From positions 33,736 through 97,735 of the forward strand of contig JBDHTX010000015.1 in assembly GCA_039808885.1 (NCBI GenBank): a DNA stretch of 64,000 bases. The letters run 5' to 3'. Below, one piece after another: positions 15,530 to 24,073 of the stretch. The notes under the pieces were generated by a model, which saw only the letters and a list, made by a program, of their open reading frames with translations, did not search any database and was not told the DNA's origin. Source of the stretch: Dongia_A sp039808885 (GTDB taxonomy: Bacteria > Pseudomonadota > Alphaproteobacteria > Dongiales > Dongiaceae). A program made the translations under genes and the position numbers. The stretch's first letter is position 1. Each line of letters starts with the position of its first letter.

Positions 15530-18052
15530 TCAGCTTCCGGCGCCGCTTGGTCCGGGCGCGCGTTCGCTGCGCGGTGTCTTGCGCTTGCGGCCGGCCGCCA
15601 CCGCCTCGATGGCGTGCCTCAGCTCGGAATCGTCCGCCAGCAGGTTCTCGAAATCCTCCGAGCCCAGCTCCAGCAGCCGGCAATAGCCCAGCGACACCAC
15701 GTCGGCATTGCGCGGCTGGCCGGTGAGCAGGGCCATTTCGCCGAAGAACTCGCCGCTGCCGAGCTCCACCGGCTTGCCCGGGATCTCCACCACGGCGGCG
15801 CCCGAGGCGATGAAGAACATGGCGTCGCCGCGCTGGCCGCGCTGCACGATCTCATCCCCGGGCAGGCTCATGCGCGGCTTCAGCAGCTTGGCGATGGCGG
15901 CGCGCTTCTCCGGCGGCAGCTTGGCGAAGAGCGGCACGCGGTCGACCAGCTCGGCGGCGGAGAGCTCGACGTCGAGCGTGCCCTGGCGGTCGAGATCGGC
16001 CCAGCGCCGGTCGCGGTCGCGGCTCAGCGCGTCGGCCACCTCGCCGCCGACGATGGCGCGTTCCTTCCATTCGTCGTAGCGCTCGGTCTCCATCTGCCGG
16101 GCGATGCGGCCGAGATAGCGGCTCTGCAGCTCGCGGGCGAAATCGGGATATTGCAGGCGCAGGGCCGAGAGCGCCTCGTCGATGGCGCGGCTGCGCTCCA
16201 GCACCAGGTCGCGGATCTCGATGGCCGTCTCCTCGCCCAGCAGCTCGGTCAGGCGGTCGCGGCAGAAATCGAGCAGCTCGGCGATCACCAGGCGGCGGTT
16301 GAGCAGGGTCTCGAAGCGCTCCGCCAGCGCCGAGGCCAGCAGCCGGTCGAAGCCGAGCCGATGGTTGAGCCAGATGCCGAGGCGCATGCGCCAATCATGG
16401 CGCAGCGTCATGCGCGCCGCGTGCTGGTAGCCGCGGCGCCCATCGTCGAGCGAGGCCTCGCGCAGCCGGCCGGTATCGGTCAGCAGCGTCGCCGCCACGC
16501 GCCGCGGCATGATGCCGGTCTTGAAATTCTCGAAATAGCGGACCTCCTCCTGCGCGCTGAGGATGGCGAGGCCGACGCAGAGCAGCTCGTCCAGCATCAG
16601 GTCGCCTTGCCGCGCGCGCAGCTTGCTGAACTCCTTCATCTGCGGCGCATAGCGCAGGGTCACCGCGTCGACCGCGCCGGCCTCGAGGCCCTCCCGGCTG
16701 CCGATGGCGCGCACCGCGGCGTCGATCTCCTCCACCGCCAGCGACAGGGCGCGGTCGCGCAGGCCGCGATCCAGCACCGAGAGCTGGTCGAGCTTCAGCC
16801 AGTGGATCACCAGGCGCAGCGTGGTGCCGTTGATGAACAGCGTCATCAGCACGAAGCCGGTGACGCTGGTGGCGATGAAGTCGCGGATGGTGTCCGGCGC
16901 GTTGGGATTCTCCACCACCGCCAGGGCCAGGGCCAGCGAGATGGCGCCGCGCATGCCGCCCCACATGACCACCAGCTTCATCCGGTTGTCGACATGCTGG
17001 GCGACGCCGATGGCGGTCAGCAGCGGCAGCAACCCGCCCACCACGATGAAGCGGGCGACCAGGGCGGCCAGATAGAGCGCCACGATCAGCCCGAGCTCGC
17101 CCCAGCTGGTGTTGCGCATGATCTCCGGCACCAGCATCGCGGCGAGCAGGAAGATGAGCGAATTGGCCCAGAAGCCGAGCTGGCCCCAGGCGCCCTCCAT
17201 CCGCTCATGCGTCTGCGGCGACATCCGGGTGCGGCCGAGCGAGCCGACCACCAGCGCCGCCACCACGCAGGCGACGACGCCGGAGACGTGGAAGTAATGC
17301 TCGCCGACGAAGAAGCTGAGATAGGCGAGCGCCACGGAGAGGGTGATCTCCGCCGTGGTGAAGCGCTGCAGCAGCGGAAAGAGAAAGCAGACGCCGAGAC
17401 CCATCGCCGCCCCGACCAGGCCGCCGCCGACGAACTTGACGGCGAAGTCGACGATCACCCCGCCCCAGGCGGCCTCCTGCCCGCCCATCAGCATGCCGGC
17501 CAACATGGAGAACAGGGCGATGGCGGCGGCGTCGTTCAACAGGCTTTCGCCCTCGACCAGCATGGCGAGGCGCTTGGGCGCGCCGATCTCGCGGAAGATG
17601 CCGACCACCGCCGCCGGGTCGGTGGTGGCGACGATGGCGCCCAGCAGCAGGCAGGCGATGATCCCGTAGCTCGACAGGCTGGCGAGGGTGAAGCCGACCA
17701 CCACCATGCAGACGACGACGGCGATGACCGCCATGACCAGGATCGGCGCGATGTCGTTCATCATGCGCCGCACGTCGATGGCGAGCGCGGTCTCGAACAG
17801 CAGGGTGGGCAGGAAGATGACCAGGAAAGCCTCGGAGGAGATGTGGAAATCGCCGAGGGCGGAGAGGAAGTCGGTCGCCATCGCGCCGTCCGGCATCTCG
17901 CCGCGCAGCCCGACCAGCAGGCCGAGCGCGCTGCCGGCAAGCGCCAGCAGCACCGAATAGGGCAGCTTCAGCCGCAGCGCCAGGCCCGGCAGCAGCGAGG
18001 TCAGCGCCAGCAGCCCGGTGATGCCGAAAACGATCAGGCCGATATTGTGCAT
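15530..18052 (-). CDS. CPA1-type Na+/H+ antiporter with C-terminal cyclic-nucleotide-binding domain
   Basis: 840 residues. Residues 5-415 form the 12-helix exchanger domain, with TTDPAAVVG near 143-151 and the ion-binding Asn-Asp pair in GESLLND at 173-174, the pattern of electroneutral CPA1 exchangers. Residues 420-695 are a long, soluble, helical linker. Residues 705-815 form a cNMP-binding beta-roll whose phosphate-binding cassette (GEFFGEMALL...RNADV, 767-786) keeps the key Glu772 and Arg781; the residue after the conserved Ala is Asp rather than Thr/Ser. The layout recalls plant SOS1 and sperm NHE but lacks a voltage sensor. It starts 9 bp after an adenylate cyclase gene, so direct gating by locally made cAMP is a natural inference. 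The start has no rival. Confidence 0.93.
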   Translation of the reverse strand: MHNIGLIVFGITGLLALTSLLPGLALRLKLPYSVLLALAGSALGLLVGLRGEMPDGAMATDFLSALGDFHISSEAFLVIFLPTLLFETALAIDVRRMMNDIAPILVMAVIAVVVCMVVVGFTLASLSSYGIIACLLLGAIVATTDPAAVVGIFREIGAPKRLAMLVEGESLLNDAAAIALFSMLAGMLMGGQEAAWGGVIVDFAVKFVGGGLVGAAMGLGVCFLFPLLQRFTTAEITLSVALAYLSFFVGEHYFHVSGVVACVVAALVVGSLGRTRMSPQTHERMEGAWGQLGFWANSLIFLLAAMLVPEIMRNTSWGELGLIVALYLAALVARFIVVGGLLPLLTAIGVAQHVDNRMKLVVMWGGMRGAISLALALAVVENPNAPDTIRDFIATSVTGFVLMTLFINGTTLRLVIHWLKLDQLSVLDRGLRDRALSLAVEEIDAAVRAIGSREGLEAGAVDAVTLRYAPQMKEFSKLRARQGDLMLDELLCVGLAILSAQEEVRYFENFKTGIMPRRVAATLLTDTGRLREASLDDGRRGYQHAARMTLRHDWRMRLGIWLNHRLGFDRLLASALAERFETLLNRRLVIAELLDFCRDRLTELLGEETAIEIRDLVLERSRAIDEALSALRLQYPDFARELQSRYLGRIARQMETERYDEWKERAIVGGEVADALSRDRDRRWADLDRQGTLDVELSAAELVDRVPLFAKLPPEKRAAIAKLLKPRMSLPGDEIVQRGQRGDAMFFIASGAAVVEIPGKPVELGSGEFFGEMALLTGQPRNADVVSLGYCRLLELGSEDFENLLADDSELRHAIEAVAAGRKRKTPRSERAPGPSGAGS

Positions 18053-18061
18053 GCCGCTCTT

Positions 18062-20341
18062 CTACCCTGCCTTGCTCTTGGCTTCAAAGACGCCGTCCCA
18101 GTCCTTGGGCGGCGGGCTGGCGCGGTAGGCGGCGATGCGGGCGGCGTAGAGATCGTAGAAGGCGGCAAGCCGGTCGTCGGGCAGTGCCCCCGGCAGGTCG
18201 CCCTCGGCGTCGGCGGGCAGGGCGGCCGCGGCCACCCGGCATTCCGCCAGGGCGGCCTCCGCCCCGTCCCAATCCTGGTCGCGGTAGCAGCCCAGCATCC
18301 GCTCCTGCGCCGCCGCCAGGCGCTGGAACTCCGGCCGGCCGGCGAAATCCTCGTCGCCCAGGCCGGTGAAGATGCGGATCGGCAGCAGCTTGCCCTTCAC
18401 CCGCACCTGGTCGAGCTCGAGCAAAGCGAGGCTGGGAGCGCCGCTTGCCGTCTCCTCGCCGATGACCAGGTCGACGTGGTAGGCCGGCGACAGCGCTTCC
18501 AGCCGCGAGGCGATGTTCACCGCGTCGCCCAGCACGGAATATTCCAGCCGTTGCTCCGAGCCCATGTTGCCGACGCAGCAGATGCCGGAATTCAATCCGA
18601 CGCCGGTCTTCAGCTCCACCGGCGGGCGGCTCTCCTTCGCCGCCTCGGCGGCGAAGCTCCGGTTGATGCGCCGCAGCTCGCGCCGCATCGCATAGGCGGC
18701 GAGGATCGCCTTGCGGCTGTGGCTCGCCACGTCGATCGGCGCGTTCCAGAACGCCATGATGCAATCGCCGATGTATTTGTCGATGAAGCCCTCGTGATCC
18801 TGGATGATCTGGGTCATCGGCGTCAGGAACGAGTTGATCAGGCCGGTCAGGGCCTGGGGATCGAGCGATTCGGAGAGCTTGGTGAAGCCGCGGATGTCGC
18901 TGAACATCAAGGTGAGCTCGCGCAGCTCGCCGCCCAGCTTCAGCTGCTCCGGATGCTGGCTGACCCGGTCGGCCAGCACTGGCGAGAGGTAGCGCGCCAT
19001 CGCCGAGCGCACGTAGCGCTTCTCGCTTTCCGTGCGCAGATAGTTCACCAGCGTGCCGCCGCCGAACATGATGATGGCGGCGAGGCTGGGATAGATCGGG
19101 TCGAACAGGAATCCCCTGGCGCTGAACTGCCACCACGAGACGGCGATGGCGGCGACGATGGCGGCCGCCAGCACGATTGCGCCGCCGATCGCGCTGCGGC
19201 GATAGAGGAATCCGAGCAGCACCAGGCCGAAGACGACGAGGAAGATCTTTTCGATGTCGTCGGCGTCGTAGGACCGCTTCAGGTACTGGTTGCCCAGGAT
19301 CTGCTCCAGGATCTGCGCGTGGATCTCGACCCCCGGCATCACCGGGGCAAGCGGCGTGGCGCGGATATCCTTCAACCCTTCGACCGTGGCGCCGAGCAGG
19401 ATAATGCGCCCGGCGACCCGCGCCGGATCGAAGCGGTCCTCGAACATCTCGGCGGCGGAGAAGTAGCGTTCCGCCTTCGGGCCGGTGTCGTAGAGCAGCA
19501 GCTGGCCGCGCCCGTCGACGGGGATGATCGCCTCGCCGATGCGCATCTTGTCGATGTTGCCGTCCCGGGTCAGCTTGACCTGCGCCGTCTGGCCGCCGAT
19601 GCCGACGCGCAGCGCGTCGCCGGCCAGGGTCGTGTAGAGCTCGCCGCCGATCGCCACCACCATCGGGACGCGGCGGACCACGCCGTCGGGATCGGGATCG
19701 CCGGCATGCACCTCGCCCATGCCATGGGTCGCGTCGACGAACAGCGGCAGCGGCAGGATCGCCTCCGGCGCGTTGGGCACCTGGGACGCCACCAGGGCGA
19801 CCTGCTGGTCGCGATCGCCCGCCACGCCCATCACCGCGACGCTGTACGGAAAGGCGAGCTTCGGCCCGGCGGCGAGCGCGACATCGTCGGAATAGGCGAA
19901 GGCGATCACCGAGGGCGACCGTTTCAGCGCGGCGGCGAATTCCTGGTCGGGATCCGGCAGCGTGGCCAATTGCGCGCGCGCCGCGTCATAGCGCGGATCG
20001 GCCGGCAGGTTGGCGGCGAGCGCCGCGGGCGCGGTGCGGTCCGGCTCGGCGAACAGCACGTCGAAGGCGATGGCGGCCGCCCCCAGCTCGGTCAGGCGGT
20101 CGGCGATCCGGGCCAGGGTGGCGCGCGACCACGGCCATTGGCCGAACGCGTCCAGCGCGCGCTCGTCGATCGCGGCGATGGTGACTGGAATCGTGGGATC
20201 GTAGCTGCGCGGCTGCAGCCGCTGGTAGGTGTCGAAGGTGAGGTAGCGCAGCTGCTGCAACGGCAGGGGATCGGCCCAGCGGAGCGCCAGGGCGCCCGCC
20301 AGGATAGCCGCGCCCAGCACCAGATCCCAACCGCGCTTCAT
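18062..20341 (-). CDS. CHASE2-domain class III adenylate cyclase
   Basis: 759 residues. A first membrane helix (about 5-20) is followed by an extracytoplasmic CHASE2 sensor (25-350) with the family's FDVLFAEP and GATVEGLKD elements, then three helices (366-380, 384-402, 415-432), then a class III cyclase domain (470-660). Metal-binding aspartates are in FSDIRGFT (D482) and YIGD (D526). Substrate-setting Lys522 and Asp606 (in SVLGDAVN) match adenylate rather than guanylate specificity, and the NxxxR transition-state pair is N609/R613. AGGGGAAG precedes ATG 20341; an upstream ATG at 20374 lacks a site. It is divergent from the GGT gene and leads an operon with the cNMP-binding antiporter. CHASE2 ligands are unknown; pH, sodium or osmotic cues would suit the partner (inference). 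Confidence 0.93.
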   Translation of the reverse strand: MKRGWDLVLGAAILAGALALRWADPLPLQQLRYLTFDTYQRLQPRSYDPTIPVTIAAIDERALDAFGQWPWSRATLARIADRLTELGAAAIAFDVLFAEPDRTAPAALAANLPADPRYDAARAQLATLPDPDQEFAAALKRSPSVIAFAYSDDVALAAGPKLAFPYSVAVMGVAGDRDQQVALVASQVPNAPEAILPLPLFVDATHGMGEVHAGDPDPDGVVRRVPMVVAIGGELYTTLAGDALRVGIGGQTAQVKLTRDGNIDKMRIGEAIIPVDGRGQLLLYDTGPKAERYFSAAEMFEDRFDPARVAGRIILLGATVEGLKDIRATPLAPVMPGVEIHAQILEQILGNQYLKRSYDADDIEKIFLVVFGLVLLGFLYRRSAIGGAIVLAAAIVAAIAVSWWQFSARGFLFDPIYPSLAAIIMFGGGTLVNYLRTESEKRYVRSAMARYLSPVLADRVSQHPEQLKLGGELRELTLMFSDIRGFTKLSESLDPQALTGLINSFLTPMTQIIQDHEGFIDKYIGDCIMAFWNAPIDVASHSRKAILAAYAMRRELRRINRSFAAEAAKESRPPVELKTGVGLNSGICCVGNMGSEQRLEYSVLGDAVNIASRLEALSPAYHVDLVIGEETASGAPSLALLELDQVRVKGKLLPIRIFTGLGDEDFAGRPEFQRLAAAQERMLGCYRDQDWDGAEAALAECRVAAAALPADAEGDLPGALPDDRLAAFYDLYAARIAAYRASPPPKDWDGVFEAKSKAG

Positions 20342-20410
20342 CCGCTTCCCCTGATGAGGCCGGCAGACTAGCATCCCGACTCGGCGCGGAAACAGGGGGC
20401 GGGATCACAG

Positions 20411-22015
20411 ATGGCGGCGATCACCACGAGCGCGGGACTGGTGCCCAGCAGCGTCGTCTACCGCAAGCCGGCGCTCGCCGGCCGCGATGGGGTGGTGGCG
20501 GCGCAATCGCGCGACGCGGCGGCGGCCGGCGCGCGGATCCTCGCGGCCGGCGGCCATGCGGTCGATGCCGCGGTGGCGACCAGCCTGGCGCTGGGCGCGG
20601 TGGAGCCCTGGATGAGCGGGCTGGGCGGCGGCGGCTTCGCCACCCTGTGGGACGCCAGGCGGCGGGAAATCCGCTGCCTGGATTACGGCATGATCGCGCC
20701 GGCGGCGCTCGACCCCGCCGACTATCCGCTGACCGGCAAGCCCACCAGCGAAGGCTTCTTCGGCTGGCCCGGGGTGCTCGAGGACCGCAACATCCTCGGC
20801 CCCTATTCCATCGCCGTGCCCGGCCTGGTCGCCGGCCTCGGCCTCGCGCACAAGACCTATGGCCGGCTGCCCTGGGCCGAGCTCGCCAAGCCGGCGATCG
20901 CGCTGGCCGAGCGCGGGCTGAGCCTGGACTGGTACGGCGCCCTGTCGCTGCTGGTCGAGGCCAAGGGCCTCGCCCGCTTCGATACCGCGCGCGCCACCTA
21001 TCTGCCGAAGGGCCAGGTGCCGCAGCCCTTCGAGGAGGGCCAGCCGGTGTTCCTCAAGCTCGGCCGGCTGGCCGAGACCTTGAAGCAGCTCGCCGCCGAG
21101 GGACCGGACAAGTTCTATGCCGGCGGCATCGGCCAGGCGCTGGCCCGCGACCTGAACGCGCTCGGCTGCCGCCTGACCCAGGCCGACCTCATGCAATACC
21201 AGGCGCGCTTCATCGATCCGGTGGAGATCGCCTATCGCGACGCCAGGGTCTTCGCCCCGGCCGGGCTCACCGCCGGGCCGACTCTGGCCAAGGTGCTGGC
21301 CGGCTGGCAGGCGGCCTTCGCGCCGGCGCCGGGAACGGCGCCGGGTCCCGAGCACTACCGCGCCTATGCCACCGGCCTCGACCAGGCCTATCGCGACCGC
21401 CTCGCCAACATGGGTGCGGCGACGAAGGAGCCGCGCGAGACCTGCACCAGCCATTTCTGCGTCGTCGACAAGGACGGCAACATCGTCGCCTGGACCCAGA
21501 CCCTGCTGTCGCGCTTCGGCTCCTTCGTCATGTCGCCGTCGACCGGCATCATGATGAACAACGGCGTCATGTGGTTCGACCCCGTGCCGGGCAAGCCCAA
21601 CTCCATGCGCCCCGGCGCGCGCCCCTTGAGCAACATGTGCCCCAGCGTGGCGCTGTCCGACCGGTTCGGCGCGGTCGGCATCGGCGCGTCCGGCGGGCGC
21701 AAGATCATGCCGGCGGTGGCGCAGGTGCTGTCCTTCCTGATCGACTTCGGCATGGACCTCGACGGCGCTTTCCATGCGCCGCGCATCGATGTGAGCGGTC
21801 CCGGCCTGGCGCTGGTCGACCGCCGCCTGGGCGATGCGACCCTGCGCGGCATCGCCGCGCACATGACCGCCGAATTCACCGACCTGGCGCCCTATCCGGC
21901 GCAATTCGCCAATGTCAGCGCGGTGCAGGCCGTGGCCGACGGCGCGCGCCTGGGCGCCGCCGACCTGGCCTCGGCCTGGTCCGGCGCCGTGTCGCCCGAT
22001 CAATTGCAGCCTTAA
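20411..22015 (+). CDS. Gamma-glutamyltransferase-family protein
   Basis: 534 residues with the Ntn-hydrolase GGT fold. GGHAVDAAVATSLALGAVEPWMSGLGGGGF is near residues 47-76 and the autocleavage/catalytic site is Thr346 in CTSHFCVVDKDG, where the usual TTH reads TSH. GIMMNNGVMWFD and PGARPLSNMCP in the small subunit follow. Classical bacterial GGTs are periplasmic, but the first 30 residues here carry no hydrophobic signal, so this copy looks cytoplasmic or is exported by another route. Substrates of such GGT-like enzymes vary (glutathione, acylated amino acids, cephalosporin-like amides). A GGGGGCGGGA site precedes ATG 20411. A secreted unknown follows after 12 bp. Confidence 0.9.
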   Translation: MAAITTSAGLVPSSVVYRKPALAGRDGVVAAQSRDAAAAGARILAAGGHAVDAAVATSLALGAVEPWMSGLGGGGFATLWDARRREIRCLDYGMIAPAALDPADYPLTGKPTSEGFFGWPGVLEDRNILGPYSIAVPGLVAGLGLAHKTYGRLPWAELAKPAIALAERGLSLDWYGALSLLVEAKGLARFDTARATYLPKGQVPQPFEEGQPVFLKLGRLAETLKQLAAEGPDKFYAGGIGQALARDLNALGCRLTQADLMQYQARFIDPVEIAYRDARVFAPAGLTAGPTLAKVLAGWQAAFAPAPGTAPGPEHYRAYATGLDQAYRDRLANMGAATKEPRETCTSHFCVVDKDGNIVAWTQTLLSRFGSFVMSPSTGIMMNNGVMWFDPVPGKPNSMRPGARPLSNMCPSVALSDRFGAVGIGASGGRKIMPAVAQVLSFLIDFGMDLDGAFHAPRIDVSGPGLALVDRRLGDATLRGIAAHMTAEFTDLAPYPAQFANVSAVQAVADGARLGAADLASAWSGAVSPDQLQP

Positions 22016-22027
22016 GAAAGCCCCGCC

Positions 22028-22948
22028 ATGACGCCCCGCCTTGCGTTGCGACTCGCCCTGCCGCTGCTCTGCCTCGCCGCGGCACCCGCTTTCGCCGACC
22101 CCATCGTCAGCGAGAGATCGACCACCGAGACCAAGATCGAGTTCCAGGATGGCGGCTACCTGATCAACACCATCAACAGGCGCCACGACGTCGCCTCCTA
22201 TTTCGACGAGAGCCAGGGTCCCGGCGTGATGAAGCGCTTCCTGGTCCAGACCGAGATCGACCGGCTGACGCGCGAGGCCGACGACCAGGAGATCGACGTG
22301 CAGCACTCGATCCTGCGCGCGACGGCACGGCCCTTGACCCAGACCGGCCTCGGCGAGGTCAGCATGCAGATCGAGACGGCGGCCGACGAGGTCGCGGTGT
22401 CCGGCCCCTATGTGGTCACCACGGTCTGGGGCTGCTGCGTCGAGCAGCCGGCGCACGAGGTCTTCAGCCTCTATTCCGGCAAGCGGCTGTTCAGCGCCAC
22501 CGGCCCCGGCGATTTTGGCGACTGGCTGACCATGGGCAAGAAGGGCCCGACCTACGACCAGCGCATCGTCGCGGCGCATTTCGCCATCACCGCGCGCGAC
22601 AAGGAGGAGCTGGGCGAGGACCAGGACCGCGTCGCCATGATCACCTATGCGACCGAGGCCCAGCCGCTGCAGCGCGTGGCGCTCAGCGTGGCCGGCGGGC
22701 GCGACGGCGACCTGCCGCTGGAATGGAACACCAAGCTGCTGTGGATCACCGCCGACCAGCCGGAGGGGGTCGAGCACAATTTCATCAACCAGGATGGTGA
22801 TGCGAAGACGGTCTATACCGGGATCACGCTCCGCCTGCAGCTCGACGACGCCACCCGCATCGAGATCCCGCTCGAGGGCGACCGCCTGGTACCAGAGAAG
22901 GCCACGCTGCCCGACGGCTTCACCTTGACCGACGTGCCGCTGCAATAG
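22028..22948 (+). CDS. Secreted protein of unknown function
   Basis: 306 residues. A clear signal peptide spans residues 1-23 (leucine-rich core, AFA-D cleavage). The mature protein is acidic and beta-rich, with GPYVVTTVWGCCVEQPAHEVFSLYSG in the middle, a possible paired-cysteine site. I do not recognise a family. It begins 12 bp after the GGT-like gene and is probably co-transcribed with it. Its stop is 15 bp from the convergent GNAT stop with no terminator between. Confidence 0.75.
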   Translation: MTPRLALRLALPLLCLAAAPAFADPIVSERSTTETKIEFQDGGYLINTINRRHDVASYFDESQGPGVMKRFLVQTEIDRLTREADDQEIDVQHSILRATARPLTQTGLGEVSMQIETAADEVAVSGPYVVTTVWGCCVEQPAHEVFSLYSGKRLFSATGPGDFGDWLTMGKKGPTYDQRIVAAHFAITARDKEELGEDQDRVAMITYATEAQPLQRVALSVAGGRDGDLPLEWNTKLLWITADQPEGVEHNFINQDGDAKTVYTGITLRLQLDDATRIEIPLEGDRLVPEKATLPDGFTLTDVPLQ

Positions 22949-22963
22949 CGGATCCGCGCGCCG

Positions 22964-23419
22964 CTAAGTCACCGGGTCGTTCGGCTTCATCTCCAGGGTC
23001 AGGCCGAAATCCTTGAACCCGACCTTGCGCCAGAAGGCGATGGCTTCGGTGTTCCAGATCGCCGCCTCGAGCTGCAGCGGCTGGTCGGGCGGCAGGAAGT
23101 CGCGGCGCAGGATCGCCAGGACGGCGCGGCCGAGCCCGGCGCGGCGCTGGTCGCGGCAAATGAAGAAATGGCGCAGATAGGCGCCGCGGTCCTCCACCCG
23201 CCAGACCGCATAGCCCGCGATCCGCCCGCCGCGGCGAAAGACCAGAACCTGGTATTCGCCATCGATCCAGCGCGCCATGCGGTCGCGCAGGGCCTCGATC
23301 GGCAGCGGATAGGGATGCGCCTCATCCTCCATCAGCTGGCGATTGAGCTCCGCCAGCTGCGGAATGTCGGCGTCTGTGGCCGGCGTGACGGTCAGGTCGG
23401 GAATGGCGCGCGCGATCAT
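22964..23419 (-). CDS. GNAT-family N-acetyltransferase
   Basis: 151 residues, one GNAT domain. LRHFFICRDQRRAGLGRAVLAIL near residues 83-105 supplies the acetyl-CoA loop, followed by LEAAIWNTEAIAFWRKVGF, the usual beta5-alpha4 segment. The acceptor is unknown. The gene stands alone on the minus strand and converges with the secreted unknown. Confidence 0.88.
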   Translation of the reverse strand: MIARAIPDLTVTPATDADIPQLAELNRQLMEDEAHPYPLPIEALRDRMARWIDGEYQVLVFRRGGRIAGYAVWRVEDRGAYLRHFFICRDQRRAGLGRAVLAILRRDFLPPDQPLQLEAAIWNTEAIAFWRKVGFKDFGLTLEMKPNDPVT

Positions 23420-23503
23420 CGCCTCACGCTACGCGATGGGCCGGCGCGATGAAAGACGCGGCGATGAGATATGCGGAGACAGCCGGAGGAAGCGCGACGC
23501 GGA

Positions 23504-23686
23504 TCAGGCGTCGTTGGCGAAGACCTTGACCAGGCGCAGGGCGCCGACGCCGCGCGTCACGCGCTTCAGGCTGCGCCGCGACCACAGATCCGCCCACAGG
23601 CGCAAAGGCAGCACGGCGAACATGCTGGCCGGGACCGGCGGCATGTGACGCGGCGAAGGCGTGGTGCGGGACTGGAAGCGCTGCAT
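23504..23686 (-). CDS. Possible 60-residue basic protein
   Basis: A short frame that starts with ATG after GGGAGC and encodes a basic peptide with ADLWSRRSLKRV and RLVKVFANDA. No known family. Support is the ribosome site, the plausible composition and the gap it fills. A large hairpin precedes it by about 60 bp. Translation is not proven. Confidence 0.35.
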   Translation of the reverse strand: MQRFQSRTTPSPRHMPPVPASMFAVLPLRLWADLWSRRSLKRVTRGVGALRLVKVFANDA

Positions 23687-24073
23687 CTCTTTTTTGCTCC
23701 CGGCCCGGCGCGATGTCGCGGGGGGCCGCCTGACCTGGTGAAAAGCACGCCGGCGGGCCGTTGGGGACGGGGTTGGCCCGCCGGCGCGGCGTCTGAGCGC
23801 CCCATCTGGAACTACGTTCCGGGTGGGATCCGGACGCCAAAGCAATCGCAAAATTAGGGGTTAGGGATTAACCCGCAGCGTGGCGTTGGGGGACGTCGCC
23901 GCTGCACTGACAGATGTAATCCTCATTGCGCGAAAAGCCTGTGACGACCCGCACAGAGCCCGGCAATGAATCGGTGACGGCGACAAGTTGCTGCAAATGC
24001 TGGGTATTTCTGACACCCTGGAAGGTGCGCGACGGGTCGAAACCGTGCCCGCCGTGCGCTGCATCACAGTGTT
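23687..24073. other. 387-bp intergenic region
   Basis: Between the possible small gene and the LysR gene. It contains the large inverted repeat at 23748-23786 and an AT-richer stretch near 23850-23875. Short open frames on both strands lack ribosome sites and familiar composition. Nothing else can be supported. Confidence 0.5.
23748..23786. repeat. Large inverted repeat, 12-bp arms
   Basis: CGCCGGCGGGCC at 23748-23759 pairs perfectly with GGCCCGCCGGCG at 23775-23786 across a 15-nt loop. On the minus strand it is followed by TGCTTTTC, so it could terminate or attenuate transcription heading towards the small gene at 23686. Confidence 0.7.

Noticed and set aside
15614..20371. A 1,585-codon open frame on the + strand opposite the antiporter and cyclase genes
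   Set aside because: It is the mirror of two well-supported minus-strand genes; high GC suppresses stops in the opposite frame, and its translation is low-complexity Arg/Gly/Gln/His-rich sequence.
23800..23860. tRNA-like sequence
   Set aside because: GGATCCCACCC and GGAACGTAGTTCC can fold, but the T-loop and acceptor pairing of a tRNA are missing.
23861..24067. 68-codon minus-strand frame downstream of the LysR gene
   Set aside because: No ribosome site and Ser/Arg/Pro-rich composition of a random frame.
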